The position numbers were made by a program, and so were the translations under genes. The notes beneath the pieces were generated by a model that worked only from the letters and a program-made list of their open reading frames with translations, was not told the origin of the DNA and made no database searches. Of a stretch of 64,000 nucleotides of DNA, positions 51,601 to 62,245 are shown one piece after another (position 1 is the first letter of the stretch; every line of letters starts with the position of its first letter). This stretch comes from Chaetorhynchus papuensis (Eukaryota; Chordata; Aves; Passeriformes; Rhipiduridae), in NCBI GenBank assembly GCA_013396525.1, contig VWYX01000939.1, forward strand, positions 222,793-286,792. Direction: 5' to 3'.

Positions 51601-54199
51601 ATCTGGTCACTCAGTCAAAGGGCTTGTTTTGCAGATGAGCTAAACCAGAAAAACTGAGTGAAGTCAGTGCTCACTACCACATGGACACTCAAGCCTGGAT
51701 GCAGCCTTGGCTGTGTCATAGGACATGAAATCTTGGAGCACCACACCCTGCTAGCAGCAGAGAGAATCATAGCAGCTGTCTGGGAGGTAGCCATTCCCTT
51801 CGGGTTAAATTAAATTTATGTTGGTTTAATTTAAGACAGTTGGGAACATTTTTCAAGCTAGAATAATAAAAGCCACTCCTAAAGTGAAATAATGGATGGC
51901 AATAATATTGACATATGGCAATAATAATAAAGATGTACTGCGCACTGAAGGTTTTCTTTTAGTGAAATAGAACCAAAAGAAGTTTCTGTGTGGACTATAA
52001 CCCAGAGGCCAATGAGTCTTAGGCATCTTTAAGAGGGAATGCTATCCTCAAACTCTGCTGGGACAGAGTGGAAATTCTGAAGCCCAGATTATTTTTTTAC
52101 TTTGCACTTTAACACAGAGAAAGTTGAGGCAGGTTGACAGACACGAAGCACATGCTTTATTCACTGATTTTGCAGCTGATGACATACGCCAAGTTCAAGG
52201 TTAAAAGCAAAATTGTAGCCAGACAAGATGCAGTCAGAAGTCCTCAGGTGGCCGTCCTCTCCTGGTGTCTGCTCCAGTGCAGCAGGAGATCACTGTCATA
52301 TCAACAACACCAGCCCCTAGTAAAATTATTCACTAATTCATTAAAGCCTGCTCAAGCTGCCATCCAGTGATCTTTGTGGATGGCAGCACTGGCTGGATAA
52401 TGCTTGATCAAGTATGAATATTGCACGCTGATTGGCTGATACACCTCATATGTGTTTGTAATTATTTGTATTAAAATTACTTCTCTACCCTCTTTATATG
52501 TAGTATTTGTTCTAAAATGTACTCATCAGTCCAGAAGGCACCAAGTGGAGAGAGTGTGGGAACTTCAGTGCTGAATTATATGAATTATAACTTGACAGCA
52601 ACGTGATGAGAAGGTAGAGGAGAAGAGCACAGGAGGATGGCTGAGGTATAGGAAGCTTTTTCCCAGGGAACATGGCATAAAAAATGCACCCCTGCAAGGC
52701 TGTGAGGAAAAGAAGGCTGTGAAGCCAGGTGAAAGGGGCTGCCACAGCAACCTGGAGTAATTTTTAGTGAAAAGCTACAGGCAAAAAAGCCCTCTAAAAA
52801 TTAGAATACCTTTAGGAGTAGGCCAGTACAAACAATTGCACTGTGCAATATTTGGATGACTCCCTCTAAGCCTCATAAAAATTACATAAAAATAGTCAGT
52901 GGGATTTTGAGCGTATCCTGCACTCCAGCTACACACAGAGTTCCAAACTATCCCATTCATTTGGCACACAGAAATTGATGGGAAGCTCTGAGCTTTTTTT
53001 TTTTCCAAGTTTCATTGTGTGTATGATCTACCATAGGCAGGGAAGATTAAAGAGCAAGGGAATGCCTAAATCTAGAAAGAACAAAGCAGAACTCAATAGA
53101 TGAATGTGAGTAATTGCATCAGGTGCAAAACCACAATTAGTGACATTATAATTACTGAAATTAAATATCAATTTATATGAGTATGCACTATAATACTTTT
53201 GACAGCCTCAAACATTATGTGATAGCAAATAAAAGTAGGATGACAGCTCCCTAATTTGTAAAGAAGTAGAATCATAGAATCATTAAAGCTCACTTAAAGA
53301 ATTTTATTCCATAAGATACAGGGACAGGAAAGGTTTCAGTGCAAAGAGGATAAGTGATAATAAATGCCCAGTAAAACCATGCATACATCTGCAGCTATTA
53401 AGACACACAGCAGCTTTTCTAAAATACAAATGTAATACATGAAGTAACAAACCCTGCATCAGCACCATGGAAAACTTTGGTCTGAAGGGGAGAGCAGGAA
53501 GAAGATCATTCCCTTTGGGATAGGACACACCTCGCTTTAGATACTGCAGGCATACAGGTTGCATGCTAATTGTGTCTGTGTCTTCCTCTAGTCCACAAGA
53601 GAAAAACAGGTGTCACCGGAGACGATCCTTACCACATAGATATCCATTTAGCATGCCAGGTGGTGAGATGAATCCAGGTCATTTCTCTCCCTTACCAATT
53701 TTCATGAGAGAACTTTCCATCTCCTGGAGACTATTTTCTCCAATATGTCTCTCCAAGGCTGGCCCTTTAAGTGTGTGAGAGCTCTGCAGCCACAAAGCAG
53801 TGATTTTTTTCCCTTCAAAACAGCTTCACTTTCCTCTCCCACCTCTCCTCTTTCCTCCTGGTGTTTAGGTCCTTTTTGCTAGCAGGATGGCTTTTTTTTC
53901 ACCCCGTTGCTAGGTTGGTAGCCTAGTTTCCCAAGGAAAGGAAGCTTATGAGATCACACTGTCTGTGCAAGTGCCAGTCGGTCCCTCCTAAATAATTTTT
54001 TGAGCCTGTGAACTGAGTTTGATCAAACTTGACAGGGGATAGAAGTCTCAAAGGTTTGAGCTGCCTATAAGTGCTGTGGAAGTAGGCAGGCAGAGGGGGA
54101 AAAATGCCGGGAGTGCATCCACTGCAGAAATATAACTGTATTATTAGACACCAGAGAGTCCACATTGAAGACAGTCATTACCACTGAACTCCATGGGAG
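42697..54199. other. Long intergenic stretch without recognised gene
   Basis: About 11.5 kb contain no exon, RNA gene or confidently named element. Noted inside are an imperfect duplication at 44359-44470 (gcacctata... repeated), a short palindrome at 51805-51834, two T/A-rich stretches that might be eroded LTRs (46460-46720, 52130-52450) and a 20-bp CR1-tail-like snippet at 53268-53287. Confidence 0.5.
51805..51834. repeat. 10-bp AT-rich inverted repeat
   Basis: Left arm ttaaattaaa (51805-51814), 10-nt loop, right arm tttaatttaa (51825-51834). The arms are perfectly complementary but low in complexity. Confidence 0.85.
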
Positions 54200-54730
54200 A
54201 TACAATTTCACAGATTCAGCAGCTCACAAGATGACTTGATTAATATGAGCATGAGCAAAATGTTCTTCTCCCCTTCTTCTAGAGCGCAAGGCTTCCAGTT
54301 GCAGAGCAGCAGGGGAGAGCTCCGAAATGACAGGCTGGTAGGGTGAATTTAGAGCTAATTGCGGCTCCTTCCTTCTCATGCCAGTACTTGTGTGGAACTC
54401 GACTTCCCTGTGACTCCGGTGCCCCCATTTGCATGATCTGGTTCACAAAAAGGATGAGATTGGAAACTTCAGAGCACGGACTTCAGTGAGCGGAGCAAGT
54501 CCCGAATTGCCGTGAGCTGGCACAGCTCCGCTGAGGAGGGGGAAGCTGCCTCATAATGGGCCATCATTCCTCAGGGCAGCTCCTTGATGAAGAATCCATC
54601 TCGTCTGGATCTGTGCTCCTTGCATTTGTCTGCGTTGCAGTCGCTAACAGCGATTCATTTGCCACGAGTGAGAGCTGGAACGTAAGCTGAGGACCAGCAA
54701 AAGCTGTGCCTGGTGCATAGGCTGGCTCTT
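54200..54730. promoter_or_regulatory. Motif-dense, CpG-containing block (candidate enhancer)
   Basis: Sequence quality changes here: CpGs reappear and repeats are absent. It contains agctaattgc (54353-54362, LHX/homeodomain-like), a perfect octamer atttgcat (54427-54434), 'ctcataatgggccatcattc' (54551-54570) and agcgattcatttgcc (54648-54662). The density suggests constrained non-coding DNA about 6.5-7 kb beyond the NRN1 3' end. No exon can be assigned. Confidence 0.3.
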
Positions 54731-57700
54731 GTTTGTTCCTGCTGTGGCTTTTCCTAGAAGTCAGCCACCCCAGGACTGCCTGACTACTGAGCCTGAACAA
54801 AACCCTCGCAGTTCCTTCTTAACACTTGCTAGGGAGAAAAAGAAGGTATTTGCTCAGGTGGGATTAAAAAAGAAGTGGAAATCACTTATCTTGCAGAAAA
54901 AAAGCAAAACAACAAACTAACCACCACTGACACTAAAATGTGTCTGGGGGAGTTGTGCAACTTTTTGTGTTCAGTGAAAAATTGATGTTTTCTTCTTCTC
55001 CTAAGCCTTCTAAGTATTGAAGTGCCAGATGCTCTGATGGAGGTGGAGAGAGTGCAAATCACCAACACCTAAAGAAAATGGAGGGAAGGTAATTAAATGA
55101 ATTTTTGATGCACAGCAAAACGGGGCTTGTGAACAGTGAGCAACATGGCTGAAAATGAACGGGGATCTCTGCAAGAAGGACAAGTATTGCAACCTGCCCT
55201 CGACAACCTGCCCTCAGGGCACGGGCTGAAATTCACAGCCTGAAATGCCAGCAGCGCGGCATCTGCATGAGGCTGGGCTGCTAAACCTTCTTTAAGATGA
55301 GGCTTCTTCGGAGAGGGACATGAAACACGACTCTCCTGCACCCAGGGATGAATTTTTTTTCTGTTACATAACAGATCTGTGAAGCAACAGGGGAGCATAC
55401 TTTACCTATTATTTGTTGCTGTCATTTAAATCCGGGTGTTTTTCTTCTGATGAAAGCTAAAAGATAAAATAAGATTTTTCTAATTAATAAAGCTTATCTC
55501 CTCATGCAGCATTTTTCACAAATCTCAAAGGTCTCAAAGTGCTACTCCCATTTAATGGATGCTAGGAGTAAGGGTGAAGGAGATCAAGTGAAATATCTTG
55601 GCAACAGAACAAAACCAAGTCTTGCATCATGGGTCTAGTAAGAGGGACAAGGGCACCTATTAAGCCTCAATAAAAAGCAAAGCTTAGGACAATTTTCTGA
55701 CATATTGGATCCTTCAATGAGGCGTTGCAAAACTAATGTGACCAATGTTCCATGCTAAAAAAATATGTTCTGGATTTTTCATCTGACAACATAATTTAAG
55801 GATTTCTTGGAATATGGGAAACAAAACGAGGCAGTGGCTTTACAGGAATCATTCCTTTGCAAAAGGCAGCTTGTGCCAGAGGACTGGAAAATTGAAAGTG
55901 CCCCAGGGGAGCACAGGAACAGATAAGACCTCCTACACTACCCAGTCAAAATAAAATGCATTAAAAGAAGCATAAATACCAAACGGGCAATTTACTGCAA
56001 AACTTCTTGTATTTAAGGTACTACTATTGTCAGAAGTACTACTATTAGCAGTTCTGAAAAAGAGAGACTATACTAGACACATGGTTTGACTCTTGAAGGG
56101 GTGCATTTGGCAGAATTAGACCATGTACATAGCTGTATCTGAAAGAAGCTTACTGACAGTGTCTGCAGCAAAATAGGTTTAAGGCGGGATAAATCTGATT
56201 AAAATTACTCCTATCAGCATCAGTGACTGTTTCTTTGTTATGGTTAGTAATGGTTTTTTGGTTGGTTACTTGGTTTTTTACTTTGGTTGACTGGGGTTTT
56301 GAGGGTTTTGTTTGCTGCCTCGAGGAGCAACAGTTTGAATATCCAGTAGTTTCCAAAGTGTTAAAGAAATTGGTGGTATTAAAGTGATATTGAAGGATGT
56401 ACTGCCCATCCACTCTTGAGGTTGCCTCCTGGCAAAAAACAAAACAAAAAAAAAGGTGCCCTGCAGATTTAATCTTTGATGCTTGAGAGATTTAGTACCT
56501 TTTCCACAGTCCTTAATAAATTGGTATCATTGGCAAGAAATCTGGAGGTGCAATGTACAATACACACACAAAGCTCTTTGTATTTCAGTGACATGAACCT
56601 GGAGTTCATACTGGGATAACATTCCTGTCTGAGGTAAAACCGAGTGTTCAAAATCCTTACCTTGGCAGAATGCACACTGACTTCAGGGGATACTTTTTCC
56701 CAGAGAATGGCTGTGTAAAGAAGGTCAGGACTAGTTGTTTGTCCCCTGCAGCAATGTTGTTCCTCTGGCTGAAGAGACTTCCAGCACCTGTGAGCAGGGA
56801 TTTATTACTGCTGGTGAATGCCAGCACTCAGGTGTTGGTCAGTCTCACCTTGACCTTCAGGAGGCTGTTTCCATCTTTTCTTCATATCAGCTTTGGAGAT
56901 AAGCAAACAAAGAAACAAAATAAAGCAAACAGTAAAGCCTAAAAGGCTAGGTCACAAGCCACAGGCTGGGTTTCTGAGAATTTGATCCATTTAAACCTAT
57001 TTCTTCAGTACCTCCTGAAAGGCAAAGCCTGTGCCAGCACAGTCTGCCCATTTGTTAGCAAACCCATAGTTCAGGAGTATGGGGCTTTGAGCAAAGTCTT
57101 CTAACACAGACCCACCACGGGGATTTGAGGGGAAAGGAACAGCCAGTAACTCACCAATAACAATGCTGTTGTCACTCTCCCACATCATCTCCAGCTTCTC
57201 TTCTCACTGGTGGAACTGGGCAGCAGAAGATCCTTAGCCCAAAGAAAATGAAAGCCCCTTCCTGTACTACCATTGCAATGGGCCCCGGGTTGAAACTGTC
57301 CCTCCAGAGAGGCACCAGCCAGATGGAAGCACATTTGCCAACAGTGCAATTGATCTTCAGCTGCCTTTAGCCTAAAGAAACTCTTTCAGACATCTAAAAT
57401 CGCATCTGATTTCATAACAGACTCCTCTGCAATCCCCACCACTTTGCCTGCTCTCAACCCTGCCCAAAAAAACCCAAAACCTAAACCAAAAAAAGCCCAC
57501 CCAAACCCACTCGTGATGAAGAATGAAGTGGCTCAGAAAAATAAGCTGATTTGCCACCTCCTCCTGCAAGTCCTGCCGGCCAAGCCCTGCAACAGCCTTG
57601 CTCTGCAGCACCCTGTAAGGAGGATCTGCAACTAAGGCAAGGGAGAGGGAAAAGCTGGAGGAGGGAGGGGGGAAGGCACAGAGGCTGCTCACACAGAAAG

Positions 57701-57799
57701 CCAGGCCTGTTCCTGCTGCCCACCCTGGAGGCACCACCTCTGCATCAGGCAGGAGTGTCAGAGGGAGAATCTGGCTTTCTGGACTTAACAAGCTCACTT
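54731..57799. other. Intergenic DNA, nothing recognised
   Basis: No exon or transposon recognised. An A-run is at 56438-56454, with gttttttggttggttacttg-type T/G words nearby at 56252-56310. Open frames are short and random in look. Confidence 0.5.
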
Positions 57800-57824
57800 T
57801 TCCTTTAATTGGGGTCCTCAGGCA

Positions 57825-57890
57825 CTACTGTAGTGCACCTAATGGCACTAATCATTAATGAATCAGCCCCGATGAACAGAAAGGCTGAAC
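57825..57890. promoter_or_regulatory. TAAT-rich short block (candidate conserved element)
   Basis: tagtgcacctaatggcacta (57831-57850), atcattaatgaatcagcccc (57851-57870) and gatgaacagaaaggc form a compact, repeat-free block with several homeodomain-like cores. Function is inferred from texture only. Confidence 0.25.
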
Positions 57891-58329
57891 TGTTCTCTCT
57901 CTCCTTAGATTGTCAGTTCTTCACAGAACTTACTGGGTTTCACTGGGCAGGACAGCAACTGCACAGATTTTGAAAGGACCCTGGAGAGGAAGAGGGCTGG
58001 AAAAGTCACCAATCCATTCATCCCTAGGCTGTGCAAATGAGCCAAGGACCAGCAGTATCTGGCTGCACCCTCTGAGAAGTGGACATAGCCACCAGAAAGC
58101 CCTGTGAGAGATGGATACTGCACCTTACTTTCATACCATGCCTCCCTGCTCCCTCCATAAGCACCAAGCCGTTTGCCCTCACTACCGCTCAGACAGTTTT
58201 TTCTTCAGTTTTGTGTGTCCTGGCTCAAGCTTTTGCTCCCAGCGCAGGCCCACCCCATTTCCTTGTTACAGCCTTTGAACAGATGGGAAAAGGCCTTTTT
58301 TTTTTTTCCCTTAAAGCAAAAATAATTGA

Positions 58330-58600
58330 CCGCCACCACCTCAGCCCGGTGCTGGCAGGGTCCCGCCGCATCAGAGGGCAGCCCGAGCAGGGGCAAGGCA
58401 CAGCCCTCCCTGCAGGCTGCTAAAAGTGGGATCGAGGCAGCAGGAGAGCAGCCGCCTGCCAAGCACGGGTGCATCCAGCGCTGCCGGGGAAGAAGGAGCC
58501 AGCGCTCTGCGGCCCTCCGGGGACTGCGGGGCTGCGGTTGCTCAGTCGGAGCTGGGGATAGGAATTAGGGCAGGCAGAGCCGCAATGGCTGCAACCCTTC
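58330..58600. promoter_or_regulatory. Weak CpG-rich block
   Basis: CpG and GC content rise clearly (gccgccgc/cgccgc-like words, agccgcctgcc, cagcgctgccg). It is the first of a series of CpG-rich blocks that continue to the right edge. No exon or splice structure is recognised. Confidence 0.4.
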
Positions 58601-59379
58601 CTGATTATCCAGCCAGCTAGAAATGCACTGGCGTGTCTTTTGTTTCAGCTCTGGGTTTTTTTCCCAGTAGATCTGCAGTTATGCTTTTTTTTTTCCTTCC
58701 CCACTGTGCATGCATGTGTGTGCATTTTCTTTTAAGCAGGGGATAATTTTACTGTGGTCACTGTCAAGGTTTAAACGCTTTTCTGTTGCGTTTTTCCCCT
58801 CTCCGGTTCACCAGCTCACGTTTAGCTCAGGAGTTAAGAAGGGATGTTAGAGGCTTGAACCTCTTCCAGCTCTTGCTACAGCAGCCGCCGCCTGGGGCAG
58901 TGGGACCAGCCTGGCAAGCGACACCCCAGCCTTTCCCGCAGCCTTTACAAACCCTACAGGTGCAAGGCGGCAGGAGGCAAGTCCAGTACACTCAGTGCCT
59001 TTCTGAGACTTGGCGGAGGGCTCATGTTTCCTTGGCCTCACAACAAGGCAAGGCAGAGCAAACCTCCATCTCTGTGGTCGAAAAAAATAAATGCATAAAA
59101 TCGACCATTGCGCTCAGGCTTCAGAAACGACCCCTGAAAGGGGCAGAAAAGGGAACAACCAATGCCACCAACGCCTTGCTCATTGAGGGGATCTTATAAA
59201 ATGAACGGGAGGAAGGGAAGGGGGAGTTTGTTGATTGCTCGTGTCCCCCGAAAAAAACACGGAGCTGCCGGAGGGGAGAGCCTCGCTTGCCAGTTTGTCC
59301 AGGAGCAGCTGAACAGGCGGGACCGGGGTTTGTTGGGGTCCCTGCCGCCTGTGCGGGAAATCTCGGGGTACAGTGCAGG

Positions 59380-60000
59380 TTAGTGCACCCCGGCTAGCTC
59401 GGCAGGCCCGGCGGCCGGCCTGTGCCCCGGGGATGAGCGCCAAATTAGGATGAGCAACAATTAGGAGCCCCAAACAGGAGAGTCCAGGGGGGAGGAAAGG
59501 GGCCCGGGAATGACCACCGGGCACCCTCCCCACCCGCTCGGCTGTTTTTCACTGGTTTGCAACCGTTTATTGTTCTCTTCAACGGAGGGTTAATTGGGGG
59601 ATGTGCTAATTACGGGGAGATTATTCATTAGTAATTGAACTTCACACAGAGATAACTCGAGTCCGCTAATGAGCTGAAAATCGCGCCTTATTAGGGCGTT
59701 TCAGCTTTCTTCTGTGGGGTGAGGGAAAGCTGGCAGGCTCCCTTCCATCGTCCTCCGACGGACGGGCACTGTCCAGCAGCCGGGAAGGCGGGGGTGGCGG
59801 CGGGAGCACGCCCGACGTGGAGCCGGGGGATGCCGGCAGCGGGCGGGACCGGCGCCCGGGCACCCCGGGGCGGAGCGGGGCGCGTTGCCGACAGTCGGCG
59901 GGGGGTCCCCGGGGCACAGCCGGCGCAGACAGCAGGCTGCGGAGCCCCCCGCACCCCAGCAAGGGCTCCCTCTCCCCTCTGTCCTCGGCATCTGGCATTT
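59380..60000. promoter_or_regulatory. Orphan CpG island with G-quadruplex potential
   Basis: This is the densest CpG region outside NRN1. The span 59740-59990 is very GC-rich and carries many G-runs on the plus strand between 59823 and 59914 (ggggg, gggcggg, cggggcggagcgggg, cggggggtcccc), enough for G-quadruplex formation. It lies 1.3-1.9 kb beyond the NRN1 poly(A) site and is not the NRN1 promoter, which must be outside the window. It may be a promoter for an unannotated transcript or a CpG-rich developmental regulatory element. Open frames inside it overlap on both strands, as GC-rich DNA produces by chance. Confidence 0.6.
59555..59705. promoter_or_regulatory. TAAT-dense block inside CpG-rich domain
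   Basis: The block contains ggttaattgg (59589-59598), gctaattacg (59606-59615), attattcattagtaattgaa (59621-59640), gctaatgagc and ccttattagg. Six or more homeodomain-type cores sit in about 110 bp, flanked by CpG-rich DNA. This is a typical appearance of deeply conserved developmental elements. Confidence 0.4.
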
Positions 60001-60144
60001 CGTGCTACAGGAAACCATAACAGCAGCGCCTGACCTCATGAATACAGAGATGTGCACAGAAAAATCAATTTAGGTCTAGATCCTCTGTGGGGAGGGAAAA
60101 TAACCCAAACCATTTAAACAAAGCTCTGCTCTCCAGGGTTTTCC

Positions 60145-60180
60145 TTTTTTTTTTTTTTTTTTTTGGTGGTGGTGGTGGGG
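60145..60180. repeat. T(20) run followed by (GGT)n
   Basis: Twenty T bases (60145-60164) run into ggtggtggtggtgggg (60165-60180). Low complexity, possibly variable in length. Confidence 0.95.
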
Positions 60181-60264
60181 ATTGAGTCTAGAGGGAGGCC
60201 AAAGTAAAACGAAATTCAAGCAGACCTGTGTCTGCCGAAGCGAGGCTGAGCTCTGCAAAGCCCC

Positions 60265-60445
60265 CCCAACATACGCATAATGTATTTTATCATTAAAAAA
60301 TCAACATTGCTTCCAGTGGTAAAGGCGCCTGGCTCCAGTTCCTGAGCACATTCGTTGCTGGGATTCAATCCGTTTGGGAAATGCAGATTGGCTTGCGACC
60401 CACTGTTTGATTTATGAACTGTTACATTTGCTATTGCTTACACAT
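60265..60445. promoter_or_regulatory. Repeat-free AT/GC-balanced block, candidate conserved element
   Basis: The stretch includes cataatgtattttatcattaa (60276-60295), caacattgcttccagtgg, 'ggcgcctggctccag' and tttgatttatgaactgttac (60406-60425). It contains no repeat words and sits between CpG-rich segments. I infer possible conservation from the texture only. Confidence 0.3.
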
Positions 60446-60649
60446 TACATTGCGGACTTTGGGAAGGGAGGGAGCAGGGAGAGGGGGCGAAGGAGAGACC
60501 CTGCCACCCTACACATTGGCAAAGGAGAGCTATTGCACAGGCAACGGCTCCCCAGCGGAATAAATCACCTCGCGCCAATTCGTGGTCCCTACCTCCCCAT
60601 CACCCACCCACTCACCGACCCACCCACCCCCGATCGCCAGCTGGGCTCT

Positions 60650-60780
60650 GGTCTTATAAGTAAAAAGGACGTGTTTACTCTTTGATGTGTATTTCTTTAT
60701 AAAGGCATCAGGCGTCTATAAATAGCCGAGGTTAGAGCAGCTTCTGCTGCGAAATCAATACCCCGTCCCCCCTTCCCCTT
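60650..60780 (+). promoter_or_regulatory. TATA-containing promoter-like block convergent with NRN1
   Basis: A strong TATA consensus ctataaatag (60717-60726) lies on the plus strand in a CpG-containing context. A second TATA-like tttataaag is at 60697-60705. A CpG-rich segment (60780-61030) follows immediately, where a transcript would begin (start expected near 60747). Transcription from here would run toward and across the NRN1 3'UTR in antisense. Splice or coding evidence for such a transcript is lacking. Confidence 0.35.
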
Positions 60781-60799
60781 GCTCCTTCGGCTGAGCTGC

Positions 60800-61025
60800 C
60801 TTATTAATTATGAAAGGGCTCCTCTGCGCCCCGGCTCCGGCTCCGCAGCCTCCTCCTTAATGGTGGTTGCTGCCTTCCCTCCGCCGGGGCTCGGCAGCGC
60901 TCCGCGCCCGCGGGAGAGCCGCGCCGCCCGCCCCCGCCGCTGCGCGGGGCTCCCTGCGCCAGTCCCGGGCGGCCGGGAAACGGGGGTGCTGCGGTTCGCG
61001 GCTTCGGGAGGAGGAGGAGGAGGGT
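60800..61025. promoter_or_regulatory. CpG-rich block
   Basis: Short, very CpG-rich segment (cgccccggctccgg, cgcgcccgcgggagagccgc, gggcggccgggaaacggggg). It lies directly downstream of the TATA motif on the plus strand and about 230 bp beyond the NRN1 cleavage site. It ends in ggaggaggaggaggagggtg. Confidence 0.55.
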
Positions 61026-61047
61026 GGGAGGATTTACAGCATATTTT

Positions 61048-61104
61048 TAAGGAGGACAAGAAAGAAGAAGAAAAGAAAAAAAAAAAAAAGAGAGAGAGAG
61101 AAAG
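61048..61104. repeat. Polypurine A/G microsatellite
   Basis: A run of agaaagaagaagaaaag, then about 14 A, then (GA)n. On the NRN1 strand it is a pyrimidine tract just beyond the poly(A) site. Confidence 0.9.
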
Positions 61105-61275
61105 GCTTCGACTAAAGCGATTCAGCCACCCTGTCCTTGTTTGAACTGAAATTGCCGTGTACGTCAAGGGATGGGATCAAGATTTAGATTTCCTTGCCTT
61201 AAAAGCCCTGTCCTTTCCGAGATACTCTGGGTACATTTTATAAAAAGGACGACACCCTCATTTCAAACAATAATT

Positions 61276-61281
61276 TTTATT
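61276..61281 (-). terminator. NRN1 poly(A) signal AATAAA
   Basis: Plus-strand tttatt is AATAAA on the NRN1 strand, in the context aaataaaaattattgtttga. It ends the recognised UTR similarity, so cleavage is expected about 15-25 bases further left. The downstream region is T/C-rich on the NRN1 strand. Confidence 0.85.
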
Positions 61282-61741
61282 TTATACTTCTGTCTATACT
61301 TTGTAGCAAATCTTTTTTTGTTATTTTTTGCTGAATTGACTTTATAATAAACTTTTGTTTAAATTACATTTTTCTTCTCCTTTAAAATCAAGGCTCTTTT
61401 TTTTTTCAAAATCATTTTGCTGTTGTTGTTGGTTTTTTTTTTTTTAGGTTTACATTTAAGCCCCCTTTTTGTGATCTTTACGGTTGGATATTCAGGTATT
61501 TCACTGGTATGTGTAACATCTAAAACAAAGAGGAGGAAAAAATTAAAGGCAGTGAATTCGGAAAGATGCCTTCGAACAGCAAGTAAAGGTAAACTCTCAG
61601 AGATATTAGCAGCATTCCTTCAATCTTCTGGGCATTTAGATACGTCTTTCTTTCTCTTGCTCCTTCCTTCCTTAGCTGTTCGTTTCCCTCTCTTTCTCTC
61701 CCTCTCTCGCTCTCTTTTCCCCTTGAGGAAAAATGCTCTTT

Positions 61742-61751
61742 TTTATTTATT
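61742..61751 (-). terminator. Possible proximal poly(A) signal (overlapping AATAAA pair)
   Basis: Plus-strand tttatttatt gives AATAAATAAA on the NRN1 strand, about 590 nt after the stop codon. If used it would yield a shorter 3'UTR lacking the conserved distal blocks. Motif evidence only. Confidence 0.35.
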
Positions 61752-62202
61752 TTTTAATATTTTTTTTCAGTGGAATGACCAAAAAAAACAAGCGACTGTG
61801 GAGGAAAGATGAGAGATTGTGAATTATTCACCATATGCTTCACACGTGGACATCTACCTTGGATTTCTCGCCAGTGCCTTTTCCTGTCTGCGGTTTTTGT
61901 TCTCGCCTCGCACACTGCCACATTTTTAGCGGAGCCCGTGGCTCGCCGGGAGGTACCCGGCCGGTTACAGCCTTAGCAGTAGGTGGCCCAGAGCCGTTCC
62001 TGAGATTGCGTTTGCACAACGAGGGCTCGAGTTTGTTTCTTTATATTTTTTTCTATTTTTGATTCGAAGCGATAGTAAAGCTGAGGTCCGATTTGGGCTG
62101 CGCGCCGCTGCCTGTTTGGTAAGATTTGGCAAATAAAACACAAAAAAGAAAAAAGAAAAAAAAAAAAAGGGAGAACGCTTCCACAGTCCTACATGGGTGT
62201 TT

Positions 62203-62245
62203 CACCATCATCAGCCACCACCACCACCATCATCATCATCATCAA
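62203..62245. repeat. (CAC/CAT)n trinucleotide repeat in NRN1 3'UTR
   Basis: caccatcatcagccacca is followed by ccaccaccatcatcatcatc and atc. On the NRN1 strand this is GAT/GGT repeats about 100-140 nt after the stop codon. The histidine run it encodes on the plus strand is an artefact of the repeat. Confidence 0.9.

Noticed and set aside
52130..52450. Possible eroded LTR near gctttattcactg and gattggctgat
   Set aside because: Boundaries and family cannot be recognised.
53268..53287. agaatcatagaatcattaaa, similar to the extreme CR1 3' end
   Set aside because: Only about 20 bases match, and the following sequence does not continue as CR1.
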